NCBI GenBank assembly: GCA_900320045.1
Contig: ONQT01000017.1
Location: 1 to 54,098 of the forward strand
DNA from: an uncultured Prevotellaceae bacterium
GTDB lineage: Bacteria > Bacteroidota > Bacteroidia > Bacteroidales > Bacteroidaceae
Length of the DNA: 54,098 nucleotides
Direction of reading: 5' to 3'
Shown: one piece after another, positions 25,286-33,682 of the stretch
Layout of the letters: each line of letters opens with the position of its first letter
Position numbering within the stretch: the stretch's first letter is position 1
Program-made: the position numbers and the translations under genes
Notes under the pieces: generated by a model
Told to the model about the DNA's origin: nothing
Seen by the model: the letters and a program-made list of their open reading frames with translations, nothing else
The model's database searches: none

Positions 25286-27974
25286 TGGGGAATAGTCTTA
25301 GCTGACCCGTCAACTCGTCCAGTACCTGTTGCTGGCTCTTGCCGGCGTCAGGATCGAGATTCTCCACTTCTTCCTCTTCTCCCTCCTCGTCCTCGCTGGG
25401 AGGCTCAGGGAATCGGGTAGGCTCCAATTCAACAATGGATGCCGTCTCATAAGTGGTCAGACGCTTACCCTTGGCTTTAAAGCCCTTGACGGCAATGAAC
25501 TGTTCGACGTCAATCTCCTCGCTGCCGCGGAAGGCGTCGTTGCCACCGTAGGTTATTTGCAGTCGTGGATAGACGGTGTCGGTCAGTAGCACCTGTCGTG
25601 AGTCGGGGTTCTCGCCCATGTAGCTCTGCTTGCGCTTGGTAGCCTCCATCTGGAAACGCTTGATGTACGGATAGTTCTGATTGTCGGCGTCGAAGAGCAC
25701 ACAGCTCCATACCTTGTCAATCTCGTATTTCTCGATGCGTTGGATGTTGTCCTCGAAGTGGTTGTTGACATCGAAGCCCGTCAGGTAGTACTCGCCGCTC
25801 TTGAGAATAACCAGTATCTGGTCACCGTCGTTGAACTCGCCTAACAGTCGGCCGTGCTCGTCGTAGTTCAGACGGTTCACATCCGGGTCGTACCAGACCT
25901 TGCGACCGCCTAATGTTGAGTGGCCGTGACTCTTCAGTCCGATGCGGTGTACCTGGTACTTAGTCAAGAGATTACCCTTGGCGGCACGTCCCTTGATGAG
26001 CACCTCCGAGAAGTCCTTGTCGAAGAAGATGCGCTTCAACTTGGGAGCCGGATCGAGTGTTACCTTGATGACTTCAGCCTCGCCGTTGGGATTGGCGGTG
26101 AAGTAGACAACGCGGGAGCCTTCTGTGCCCGTTGTCAAGTCATATTCACGGTCACGGGGCAGCGATGGGATGTTGAAGCGCTTGATATAGTAATGACCCT
26201 TGCGACCATCACGGTACACGGCATTGTAGATGGTACGCTGGTCGTTCTTCTTGAAGACACCCAGCCACATAACGTTTTTGCCTACGAACAGCTTGTCGGC
26301 GACCTTGACGACCTTGAACTTACCGTCCTTGTAGAAGATGATGATATCGTCTATGTCCGAGCAGTTGCAGACAAACTCGTCCTTCTTCAGACCGGTGCCG
26401 ATGAAGCCGTCCTGTCGGTTGATGTAGAGTTTCTGGTTGGCCTCTACCACCTTCGTAGCCTCGATGGTGTCGAAGTTGCGGATCTCCGTCAGTCGCGGAT
26501 GGTCCTTGCCATACTTGTCCTTCAGGAACTGGAACCACTGTGCCGTCACCTCCACGAGGTTGGCCAAGTCGCGGTCTATCTCCTCTATCTCAGCCTTGAT
26601 GCGTGCCATGAGCTCGTCGGCCTTGTCCTTGTTGAACTTCAGGATACGTTGCATCTTGATTTCCAGCAACTTCAAAATGTCGTCCTTGGTGACTTCGCGC
26701 ACCATCTGCGGATAGAATGGCGTCAACCGTTCATCGATATGCTCGCAGACCGAATCGATGTCGGGTGCATTCTCGAACTTCTTGTCCTTATAGATGCGCT
26801 CCTCGATGAATATCTTCTCCAATGAAGAGAAGTGCAACTGCTCCAGTAACTCGCCTTTGCGGATCTCCAACTCCTGTCGGATGAGGTCCTTGGTGCGGTC
26901 TACACTGTGGCGCAGTACGTCGCTGATGGTGAGGAACTGCGGTTTGTTGTCCTCGATGACGCAGCAGTTGGGCGAGATGTTGATTTCGCAGTCGGAGAAG
27001 GCAAACAGGGCATCCAGCGTCTTGTCTGACGATACGCCGGGAGCCAACTGTACCTGAATCTCCACTTTGGCAGCCGTGAGGTCTTCCACATGACGAGCCT
27101 TGATTTTACCCTTGTCAATAGCCTTCAGGATGGAGTCGATGATGGTCTCGGTGGTCTTCGAGAACGGAATCTCGCGGATCACCAGTGTCTTGTTGTCCAG
27201 CTTCTCAATCTTGGCACGTATCTTCAGCGTACCGCCACGCTGACCGTCGTTGTATTTTGATACGTCAATCGAACCGCCTGTGGGGAAGTCCGGATACAGA
27301 TGGAACTCCTCGTCGTGCAGGTAGTGGATGGCGGCGTCGCATATTTCTACGAAGTTGTGGGGCAGAATCTTCGACGACAGGCCTACGGCAATACCTTCGG
27401 CACCCTGCGCCAGCAGCAGCGGGAACTTGACGGGCAGTGTGATAGGCTCCTTGTTGCGACCGTCGTAAGACATCTGCCACTCGGTGGTCTTGGGGTTGAA
27501 GACAGTGTCCAAGGCGAATTTGGATAGGCGGGCTTCGATGTAACGGGGGGCTGCCGCCTTGTTGCCTGTCAGGATGTTACCCCAGTTACCCTGTGTGTCA
27601 ATGAGCAGGTCCTTCTGTCCCATCTGTACCAGAGCATCGCCAATGGAGGCGTCGCCGTGGGGGTGGAACTGCATGGTATGTCCTACGATGTTGGCCACCT
27701 TGTTGTAGCGTCCGTCATCCATGCGCTTCATGGAGTGCAGAATGCGGCGTTGCACAGGCTTCAGACCGTCCTCGATGTGAGGAACGGCACGTTCCAGAAT
27801 GACATACGATGCATAGTCCAAAAACCAGTTCTGATACATGCCGCTCAGATGATGTACCGCAGCTGCATCGAAACGGTTTACCGGCTTATAGTCAGAATGG
27901 GCCTCTGTAGTGTCAGAGGAGGCGAACTCCTCTGTACTCTGCTCTTTTATTTCGTCCTTTATTTCGTCGTCCAT
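25272..27974 (-). CDS. parC: DNA topoisomerase IV subunit A (GyrA/ParC family)
   Basis: The 900-residue protein carries the breakage-reunion domain of type IIA topoisomerases: SYVILERAVPHIEDGLKPVQRRIL, VGHTMQFHPHGDASIGDALV and the catalytic Tyr145 in APRYIEARL. The C-terminal propeller has degenerate blades and an acidic tail (SEDEEGEEEEVENLDPDAG). Bacteroidales topoisomerase IV A has this extended C-terminus, so parC is preferred over gyrA. It decatenates daughter chromosomes with ParE, which is not in the window. Confidence 0.88.
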   Translation of the reverse strand: MDDEIKDEIKEQSTEEFASSDTTEAHSDYKPVNRFDAAAVHHLSGMYQNWFLDYASYVILERAVPHIEDGLKPVQRRILHSMKRMDDGRYNKVANIVGHTMQFHPHGDASIGDALVQMGQKDLLIDTQGNWGNILTGNKAAAPRYIEARLSKFALDTVFNPKTTEWQMSYDGRNKEPITLPVKFPLLLAQGAEGIAVGLSSKILPHNFVEICDAAIHYLHDEEFHLYPDFPTGGSIDVSKYNDGQRGGTLKIRAKIEKLDNKTLVIREIPFSKTTETIIDSILKAIDKGKIKARHVEDLTAAKVEIQVQLAPGVSSDKTLDALFAFSDCEINISPNCCVIEDNKPQFLTISDVLRHSVDRTKDLIRQELEIRKGELLEQLHFSSLEKIFIEERIYKDKKFENAPDIDSVCEHIDERLTPFYPQMVREVTKDDILKLLEIKMQRILKFNKDKADELMARIKAEIEEIDRDLANLVEVTAQWFQFLKDKYGKDHPRLTEIRNFDTIEATKVVEANQKLYINRQDGFIGTGLKKDEFVCNCSDIDDIIIFYKDGKFKVVKVADKLFVGKNVMWLGVFKKNDQRTIYNAVYRDGRKGHYYIKRFNIPSLPRDREYDLTTGTEGSRVVYFTANPNGEAEVIKVTLDPAPKLKRIFFDKDFSEVLIKGRAAKGNLLTKYQVHRIGLKSHGHSTLGGRKVWYDPDVNRLNYDEHGRLLGEFNDGDQILVILKSGEYYLTGFDVNNHFEDNIQRIEKYEIDKVWSCVLFDADNQNYPYIKRFQMEATKRKQSYMGENPDSRQVLLTDTVYPRLQITYGGNDAFRGSEEIDVEQFIAVKGFKAKGKRLTTYETASIVELEPTRFPEPPSEDEEGEEEEVENLDPDAGKSQQQVLDELTGQLRLFPNEEE

Positions 27975-27999
27975 GGGCTTATTATATTAAATAATGTTG

Positions 28000-28032
28000 C
28001 AAAGATACGAAATATTTATTAAATACCAATTG
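28000..28032. promoter_or_regulatory. Back-to-back parC and glyS promoters
   Basis: parC reads TTG (28027-28029) and TATCTTTG (28000-28007) on the minus strand, 19 bp apart. glyS reads TTG (28030-28032) and TACCTTTG (28052-28059), 19 bp apart. The two minus-33 boxes touch and form the palindrome CAATTG. Confidence 0.7.
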
Positions 28033-28090
28033 CCAATTATCATTTTTTTGCTACCTTTGCAGCCATAATTTCGAAATTATTAAATATTTT

Positions 28091-29632
28091 ATGGCACAAG
28101 AAGACGTTTTTAAGAAAATTGTGAGCCACTGTAAGGAGTATGGCTTTGTATTTCCCAGCAGTGATATCTATGATGGATTAGGTGCCGTTTATGACTACGG
28201 TCAGAACGGCGTTGAGTTGAAGAATAACATCAAACAGTACTGGTGGAAGTCCATGGTGCTGCTGCACGAGAATATCGTGGGCATTGACAGCGCCATCTTC
28301 ATGCACCCTACGATATGGAAGGCCTCGGGGCACGTGGATGCTTTCAACGACCCCTTGATTGACAACCGCGACTCGAAGAAGCGCTATCGTGCTGATGTGC
28401 TGATAGAAGATCAGATTGCCAAGTACGACGAGAAGATTCAGAAGGAGGTCGAGAAGGCCCGCAAGCGTTTCGGCGACAGTTTTGACGAAGCCAAGTATCT
28501 GGAGACCTCACCCCGTGTGGCTGAGGCCAAGCAGAAGCGTGATGCCCTCCATGAGCGTTATGCTGCAGCTATGCAGGGTCCCGACTTGGACGAGTTGAAG
28601 CAGATTATTCTGGACGAGGAGATTGTTGATCCCATCAGCGGCACCAAGAACTGGACCGATGTGCGTCAGTTCAACCTGATGTTCGCCACCGAAATGGGTG
28701 CCAGCGCTGACGGTTCTATGAAGGTTTACCTGCGTCCTGAGACAGCTCAGGGTATTTTCGTCAACTACCTGAATGTACAGAAGACCGGCCGTATGAAGAT
28801 TCCTTTCGGTATCGCCCAGATTGGTAAGGCCTTCCGTAACGAGATTGTGGCTCGTCAGTTCATCTTCCGTATGAGGGAGTTTGAGCAGATGGAGATGCAG
28901 TTCTTCGTAGCCCCCGGTACCGAACTAGAGTGGTTCCCCAAGTGGAAGGAGACTCGTATGAAGTGGCACCAGGCTCTGGGCTTCGGTGCAGAGAACTATC
29001 GTTTCCACGACCACGACAAGCTGGCCCACTATGCCAACGCCGCTACTGACATTGAGTTCAAGATGCCGTTCGGTTTCAAGGAGGTGGAGGGTATTCACTC
29101 TCGTACCAACTTCGACCTCTCGCAGCATGAGAAGTTCTCGGGCAAGAGCATCAAGTACTTCGATCCGCAGACCAACGAGAGCTATACACCGTTTGTTATC
29201 GAGACCTCTATCGGTGTGGACCGTATGTTCCTCTCTATCATGTGTCACTCGTACTGCGAGGAGCAGCTGGAGAACGGCGAGACCCGCGTGGTGCTGAAGT
29301 TGCCCGCAGCTCTGGCTCCCGTCAAGCTGGCTGTAATGCCTTTGGTCAAGAAGGATGGACTGCCCGAGAAGGCTCGTGAGATTATCAACGACCTGAAGTT
29401 CCACTTTAACTGCCAGTATGACGAGAAAGACTCTATCGGTAAGCGCTATCGTCGTCAGGACGCCATCGGTACGCCGTACTGCGTCACCGTCGACCACGAC
29501 TCGCTGCAGGATGGCAAGGTGACTCTGCGTTTCCGCGATACGATGGAGCAGGAGCGTGTTAACATCAGCGACCTGGCCAGCATCATCGAAGACAAGGTGA
29601 GCATTGCCTCGCTGCTTAAGAAACTGCAATAA
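28091..29632 (+). CDS. glyS: Glycyl-tRNA synthetase (class II, homodimeric)
   Basis: The 513-residue enzyme charges tRNA-Gly. It begins KKIVSHCKEYGFVFPSSDIYDGLGAVYDYG, has LRPETAQGIFVNY and the class II motif 2 FRNEIVARQFIFRMREFEQMEMQFF, motif 3 (VIETSIGVDRMFL) and an anticodon-binding domain (LAPVKLAVMPLVKK…FHFNCQYDEKDSIGKRYRRQDAIGTPYCVTVD). It is the alpha2 type usual for this phylum. The stop overlaps the next gene by one base (TAATG). Confidence 0.96.
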   Translation: MAQEDVFKKIVSHCKEYGFVFPSSDIYDGLGAVYDYGQNGVELKNNIKQYWWKSMVLLHENIVGIDSAIFMHPTIWKASGHVDAFNDPLIDNRDSKKRYRADVLIEDQIAKYDEKIQKEVEKARKRFGDSFDEAKYLETSPRVAEAKQKRDALHERYAAAMQGPDLDELKQIILDEEIVDPISGTKNWTDVRQFNLMFATEMGASADGSMKVYLRPETAQGIFVNYLNVQKTGRMKIPFGIAQIGKAFRNEIVARQFIFRMREFEQMEMQFFVAPGTELEWFPKWKETRMKWHQALGFGAENYRFHDHDKLAHYANAATDIEFKMPFGFKEVEGIHSRTNFDLSQHEKFSGKSIKYFDPQTNESYTPFVIETSIGVDRMFLSIMCHSYCEEQLENGETRVVLKLPAALAPVKLAVMPLVKKDGLPEKAREIINDLKFHFNCQYDEKDSIGKRYRRQDAIGTPYCVTVDHDSLQDGKVTLRFRDTMEQERVNISDLASIIEDKVSIASLLKKLQ

Positions 29633-30246
29633 TGAGAAAGGTATTCTATTTCTTACTGGTAGTAGCGGCCTTCGTTTCCTGCAAGGAGCAGGACGACACC
29701 GTTGAGGAGTTCCCCAACTGGATAGGCTATAACGATGGCTACTTCTCCAACCTGGTGGCGGATGCAAGGGCTAAGCGCGATGCCGGCGACACTTCGTGGG
29801 AGCTGTATCCCAGCTATACCAAGCCGGCTGCAGGCTATACCTACGCCACTGCCGACTATATCGTCGTCCAGAAGTTGGCCAACGAAGGCGCCTCCAGCGG
29901 TTCGTGGGAGTTAGGTCGCCTCAATCCCATCCTGACGGATACTGTTCGGGTGCACTATGTAGGCCAGCTGTTACCCTCTGCCGACAAGTACAAGGAAAAG
30001 GGTATGATATTCGACCGTAGCTACTACGGCGACTTCGACCCCGTGGTGGCAACACCAATCAAGTTCTCCGTTGGCTCTGTTGTTCCGGGTTTCGCCACTG
30101 CTGTGATGCGCATGGAGCCCGGTGACCACTGGCGCGTCTATATTCCCTATCAGTTAGGCTATGGAACGGTAGCCCGTGGGTCGATACCGGCAGGAAGCAC
30201 CTTGATCTTCGACCTTCGGTTGGTGAAGTTCTGGAGAAAGAAATAA
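29632..30246 (+). CDS. FKBP-type peptidyl-prolyl isomerase lipoprotein
   Basis: A 204-residue lipoprotein (VSCKEQDD, Cys17) with a C-terminal FKBP domain: VRVHYVGQLLPS, FDRSYYGDF, FSVGSVVPGFATAVMRMEPGDHWRVYIPYQLGYG and SIPAGSTLIFDLRLVKF. It would assist folding of envelope proteins. The one-base overlap with glyS implies translational coupling. The domain has the usual active-site residues. Confidence 0.9.
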   Translation: MRKVFYFLLVVAAFVSCKEQDDTVEEFPNWIGYNDGYFSNLVADARAKRDAGDTSWELYPSYTKPAAGYTYATADYIVVQKLANEGASSGSWELGRLNPILTDTVRVHYVGQLLPSADKYKEKGMIFDRSYYGDFDPVVATPIKFSVGSVVPGFATAVMRMEPGDHWRVYIPYQLGYGTVARGSIPAGSTLIFDLRLVKFWRKK

Positions 30247-30258
30247 GAGTAAGGACAA

Positions 30259-30296
30259 AAGAAAAGCAGCGAATCATGAGATCCGCTGCTTTTCTT
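30259..30296. terminator. Bidirectional terminator, FKBP gene and EamA gene
   Basis: AAGAAAAGCAGCG (30259-30271) pairs perfectly with CGCTGCTTTTCTT (30284-30296). The EamA stop codon (30274-30276, minus strand) lies in the loop, the same design as at rhaM. Confidence 0.85.
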
Positions 30297-31209
30297 TCAT
30301 CATGTCCTTGCGTGACTTCGACTTCGTCACCAGCCACACACCGCTGAACACCAAGGCGACAGCCAGTCCGTGAGTGGGCTTCAGCACGCCAATGCCCATC
30401 AGCAGCGAGGCGGCTACCGAGACGATGGGTTGCACGTAGTTATAGACGCTGACAACCGTGGGACGTAGTGTGCGCTGTCCCAGCATGGTCAGGATATAGC
30501 AGAAGAAGGTTCCTACCACCACTACATAAGCCAGCTCCAGCCACGCTTTCAAGGCGATGGGCTGACTGATAACGTGTTCAGTATGGGTAAAGGTGAAGGG
30601 CAGCAGCATCAGCGTGGCCCAGGAGAACATATACTTGTTGATGGTAAACACGTTGTAGCGGCGTATCAGCGGATTGAACAACGACAGGTAGAGTGCAAAC
30701 GAGAACTGTGCAAACAAACACAGCAAGTCGCCGCGAATGTCGCCAACCTTGTCGCTCGAATGAGCGGCTGACGTCAATATCAGTATCAATGCACCGCTGC
30801 AGCCTAACAGCACGCCGACGGCCTTCTTGCTCGTGATGGGCTCCTTCAGGATGATGGCTGACAGGATCATGGCGAAGATGGGCATCGACGTGGTAACTAT
30901 CGAGGCATTGATGGGCGATGTGATGCTCAGGCCCATCGTGTAGCAGCACTGGTTGCACACCAGACCGAACAGTGCGGCACCGATGAACATCATCTTGTCG
31001 CGCAGCGGAACCTGTTCCTTCTTGGCAAACAGCGAGGCTATCCAGAACAGGACACAGGCTCCGACAACACGGAACGTTACCATGGTCAAACCATCGAAGC
31101 CGTGCGTCATGGCATCCTTTCCAATAGGTGCCATCAATCCCCATCCGGCACCGGCTCCCAGCATGCTGAGGTGGGCCACAAGGGCGTTATTATTGTTGCT
31201 TTTTTCCAT
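30274..31209 (-). CDS. EamA/DMT family transporter
   Basis: The 311-residue inner-membrane protein has about ten hydrophobic segments in two EamA repeats (VAHLSMLGAGAGWGLMAPIGKDAM… and GDLLCLFAQFSFALYLSLFNP…). The motif SIVTTSMPIFAMILSAIILKEP at the end of the first repeat is typical. Such drug/metabolite transporters export metabolites or amino acids; the substrate is not deducible. A minus-strand TACTTTTG (31230-31237) lies 21 bp before the start. Confidence 0.88.
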   Translation of the reverse strand: MEKSNNNNALVAHLSMLGAGAGWGLMAPIGKDAMTHGFDGLTMVTFRVVGACVLFWIASLFAKKEQVPLRDKMMFIGAALFGLVCNQCCYTMGLSITSPINASIVTTSMPIFAMILSAIILKEPITSKKAVGVLLGCSGALILILTSAAHSSDKVGDIRGDLLCLFAQFSFALYLSLFNPLIRRYNVFTINKYMFSWATLMLLPFTFTHTEHVISQPIALKAWLELAYVVVVGTFFCYILTMLGQRTLRPTVVSVYNYVQPIVSVAASLLMGIGVLKPTHGLAVALVFSGVWLVTKSKSRKDMMKEKQRIS

Positions 31210-31229
31210 ATTTGTGAAATTTTCGCCTG

Positions 31230-31266
31230 CAAAAGTACTACTTTTATTTAACTTTTCGTATATTTG
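31230..31266. promoter_or_regulatory. Divergent minus-7 boxes, EamA and ATPase genes
   Basis: TACTTTTG on the minus strand (31230-31237) serves the EamA gene and TATATTTG on the plus strand (31259-31266) serves the ATPase gene at 31286. Neither has a clear TTG at minus 33. Confidence 0.5.
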
Positions 31267-31285
31267 CAGCAGAAAACTTACAACT

Positions 31286-32146
31286 ATGAAGTACGCAGAT
31301 TACATCAAGCAGATAGAGATTGACTCTTTGTGGGGCGGTCGCAAGCACATCTTTTGGCAGCTCGATCCCCATGTCAACATCCTCAGTGGCATCAATGGCG
31401 TGGGTAAGAGTACAATATTAAATAAGGTATTCCAGAGTATTAACACCAAGGGCGATTTGCAGAATCACCTGCTCAAAGGAGTGCATATTACGGCAGAGCC
31501 CGAAGATGCCACCCACGTTCGTTTTGACATCATCCGCTCGCTGGACAGTCCGGTTTTCGAAGTCAGGGGTGAGCGGGCAGACATGAAAGACTTCCTGCAG
31601 ATGCAGAGTACTCAAATCGGGTCTCCCATCTCGCAGCATACCTCCATGCTCGACCTGCAGCTTTACAGCCTCCAGCGTAAGTTCCTCGACTATCAGGTGA
31701 ACATTGGAAACCGTATCATCGAGGCTCTGCAGCAGGGGAATGCCGATGCTGCCCAGCAACTGTCGCAGGCCAAGACACGATTTCAGGACATCGTCGACGA
31801 CCTCTTCGACGAGACTGGCAAAAAGATTATCCGGACGGAGAACGAGATACGCTTCTCACAGATTGGTGAGTCGCTGCTGCCCTATCAGCTCTCCAGCGGC
31901 GAGAAGCAGATGCTCATCATCCTGCTCACCGTCCTCGTGGAAGACCAGCAGCCCTATGTGCTCTTTATGGACGAGCCTGAGGTCAGCCTGCACATCGAGT
32001 GGCAGAAGCGCCTTATTGACCTCATTGTTGAGTTGAACCCCAACGTTCAGATTATCCTCACTACCCATTCCCCTGCCGTCATCATGAACGGCTGGATAGA
32101 CAAGGTGACCGAAGTTAGCGATATTGAAGTGAAGAGTGAAAAGTGA
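31286..32146 (+). CDS. AAA/ABC-type ATPase of a two-gene DUF4435 system
   Basis: From ATG 31286 the protein has 286 residues. It has Walker A GINGVGKST (35-43), an ABC-like signature LSSGEKQ (202-208), Walker B VLFMDEPE (225-232) and an H-loop TTHSP (259-263), with a coiled region at about 140-185. This is the SMC/OLD/AAA_15-21 group. The next gene, 18 bases on, has a DUF4435 TOPRIM-like domain, the same pairing as AriA-AriB of PARIS anti-phage systems, though this ATPase is short. The final residues EVKSEK and the stop are encoded by a GTGAAGAGTGAAAAGTGA repeat. A long in-frame extension upstream crosses the divergent gene and is rejected. Confidence 0.82.
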   Translation: MKYADYIKQIEIDSLWGGRKHIFWQLDPHVNILSGINGVGKSTILNKVFQSINTKGDLQNHLLKGVHITAEPEDATHVRFDIIRSLDSPVFEVRGERADMKDFLQMQSTQIGSPISQHTSMLDLQLYSLQRKFLDYQVNIGNRIIEALQQGNADAAQQLSQAKTRFQDIVDDLFDETGKKIIRTENEIRFSQIGESLLPYQLSSGEKQMLIILLTVLVEDQQPYVLFMDEPEVSLHIEWQKRLIDLIVELNPNVQIILTTHSPAVIMNGWIDKVTEVSDIEVKSEK

Positions 32147-32164
32147 AGAATTTTCTACCGCTGT
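32128..32164. repeat. Junction repeat with CTACCGC end, copy 1
   Basis: AGTGAAAAGTGAAGAATTTT followed by CTACCGC fills the space between the ATPase stop and the DUF4435 start. Nearly the same sequence in the opposite orientation fills the fabH-era junction at 37180-37215. Confidence 0.75.
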
Positions 32165-33241
32165 ATGTCAGAACGCTTAACGGACAACCTGAACTCACAG
32201 TACTTTGAGGCCGCCAACAGCCTGAAGTCGAAGCAAGCCCGACGCCGCATCGTTGCCTATGTCGAGAGCTACGATGACATCTTCTTTTGGCGTACCGTGC
32301 TGACGCGCTTCGAGAACGAGGAACGTTATTTCGAGGTGATGTTGCCGGCACACAGGAAACTGGAGCGGGGCAAGAAAGCCGTTCTGGCCTCACACGAAGT
32401 TCCTCCAGATCGGGGTGCCATGCAGGGAAATGTTATGCGGAGCGACAACATGCTGCGTACACCGTTGCCGGTAGAAGGTCTGGGCAAGGCCCTCATTGCC
32501 TGTGTTGATGCCGACTACGACTATCTGTTGCAAGGCGCTACCGAACAGTCGCGTAAAGTGCTGCAGAGTCCTTATGTGTTTCATACCTATGCCTATGCTA
32601 TTGAGAATCTGCAATGCTACGCTCCGTCGCTCCACGACCTCTGTGTTGCCGTCACTCTGAACGACCACCGCATTTTCGACTTCCAGGACTACTTGCGCCA
32701 ATATAGTGAGGCCCTATTCCCCCTTTTCGTGTGGAGCGTCTGGGCCTATCGCACAGGGCATCATAACAAGTTCTCGCTGTCCGACTTCAATCGTGTGGCT
32801 GACCCTGGAGGCTTCAATGTTTTCGACCCCCAGCCGTCCATAGACCATCTGCGTCGCAAGGTCAACAACAAGATTCGTCAGCTGCAGCAGCAGTTCCCAG
32901 GCAATAAGGAGGTCTACCTGCAATTAAAGGAGCAGATTAAGCAGTTGGGCGTCACTCCGCAGACCACCTATCTTTACATTCAGGGTCACCACCTCTTTGA
33001 CACCGTCATCGTTCCTATATTAAATAAGGTGTGCAACCGCCTCCGCATGGAGCGTCAGGAGGAAATCAGTCGTACCGCCCGCCATCACACCCAGAAACAA
33101 AACGAGATGTCATGTTACGAACATTCGTTGCAGGACATCCGCCAGACGCTGAAGAAGAACCTCGGTTACATTCTTTCTCCTATCTTCCGACGCATTCAGG
33201 ACGACATCGAATCCTACCTTGGCGCACACAAGGATAGTTAG
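32165..33241 (+). CDS. DUF4435 TOPRIM-like protein
   Basis: The 358-residue protein shows a TOPRIM-like arrangement: a conserved acidic Glu34 with Asp37/38 in AYVESYDDIFFW and the D-x-D motif Asp115-Asp117-Asp119 in ACVDADYDYL. The central part (VFHTYAYAIENLQCY) is typical of DUF4435, and the C-terminus is helical. DUF4435 proteins such as AriB of PARIS are effector nucleases held by an ATPase. By pairing with the preceding ATPase this protein is probably the nuclease or signalling partner. A chromosomal maintenance role cannot be excluded. Confidence 0.72.
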   Translation: MSERLTDNLNSQYFEAANSLKSKQARRRIVAYVESYDDIFFWRTVLTRFENEERYFEVMLPAHRKLERGKKAVLASHEVPPDRGAMQGNVMRSDNMLRTPLPVEGLGKALIACVDADYDYLLQGATEQSRKVLQSPYVFHTYAYAIENLQCYAPSLHDLCVAVTLNDHRIFDFQDYLRQYSEALFPLFVWSVWAYRTGHHNKFSLSDFNRVADPGGFNVFDPQPSIDHLRRKVNNKIRQLQQQFPGNKEVYLQLKEQIKQLGVTPQTTYLYIQGHHLFDTVIVPILNKVCNRLRMERQEEISRTARHHTQKQNEMSCYEHSLQDIRQTLKKNLGYILSPIFRRIQDDIESYLGAHKDS

Positions 33242-33256
33242 CGTGAAAAGTTTAGA

Positions 33257-33682
33257 TTATTTGAGTAGCCATTCACCGTTTTGGTGAACCATGGGGACGA
33301 CGATTTCTTCCTGTGTAGAGTCACGGAACGTGAAGAGCAGGAAGGCATAGGTGACGTGTTGCCACTGACCATCCTTGGCCTTGATGGAGTCGCGTCGAGC
33401 GACGTTGGGCGAGATACTGATGGACTGCAGACCGCCGTGTTGACGCTGGATGTCGTTGACGAACTGGTGGTAGGTGAGGTGACGTTGTTTGCGGTAGTCG
33501 TCGGGCAGGTCGCCATCGTCGGCCTTGGCAGCCTGAAGACCGTCGGGAAAACCCTCCAGAATGCGGTTGTAGTATGACAGGGCAGCCTGTGCAGCCTGCT
33601 CTTCGGGCGACAGTTTGTTCGAGCAGGATACCCAGCAGGTAAGTGCCATCAGCCCAATGATAAATGCTATCAGCCTCTTCAT
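33257..33682 (-). CDS. Small lipoprotein, function unknown
   Basis: A 141-residue lipoprotein ([22 protein letters not shown], Cys20). The helical start followed by beta strands ([33 protein letters not shown]) suggests an NTF2/cystatin-like fold, as in DUF4878 proteins. Its ATG overlaps the der stop by four bases, so it is translationally coupled to der. No function can be assigned. Confidence 0.7.
   Translation of the reverse strand: MKRLIAFIIGLMALTCWVSCSNKLSPEEQAAQAALSYYNRILEGFPDGLQAAKADDGDLPDDYRKQRHLTYHQFVNDIQRQHGGLQSISISPNVARRDSIKAKDGQWQHVTYAFLLFTFRDSTQEEIVVPMVHQNGEWLLK

Noticed and set aside
30953-31285. N-terminal extension of the ATPase
   Set aside because: It is antisense to the EamA transporter and includes the divergent promoter region.
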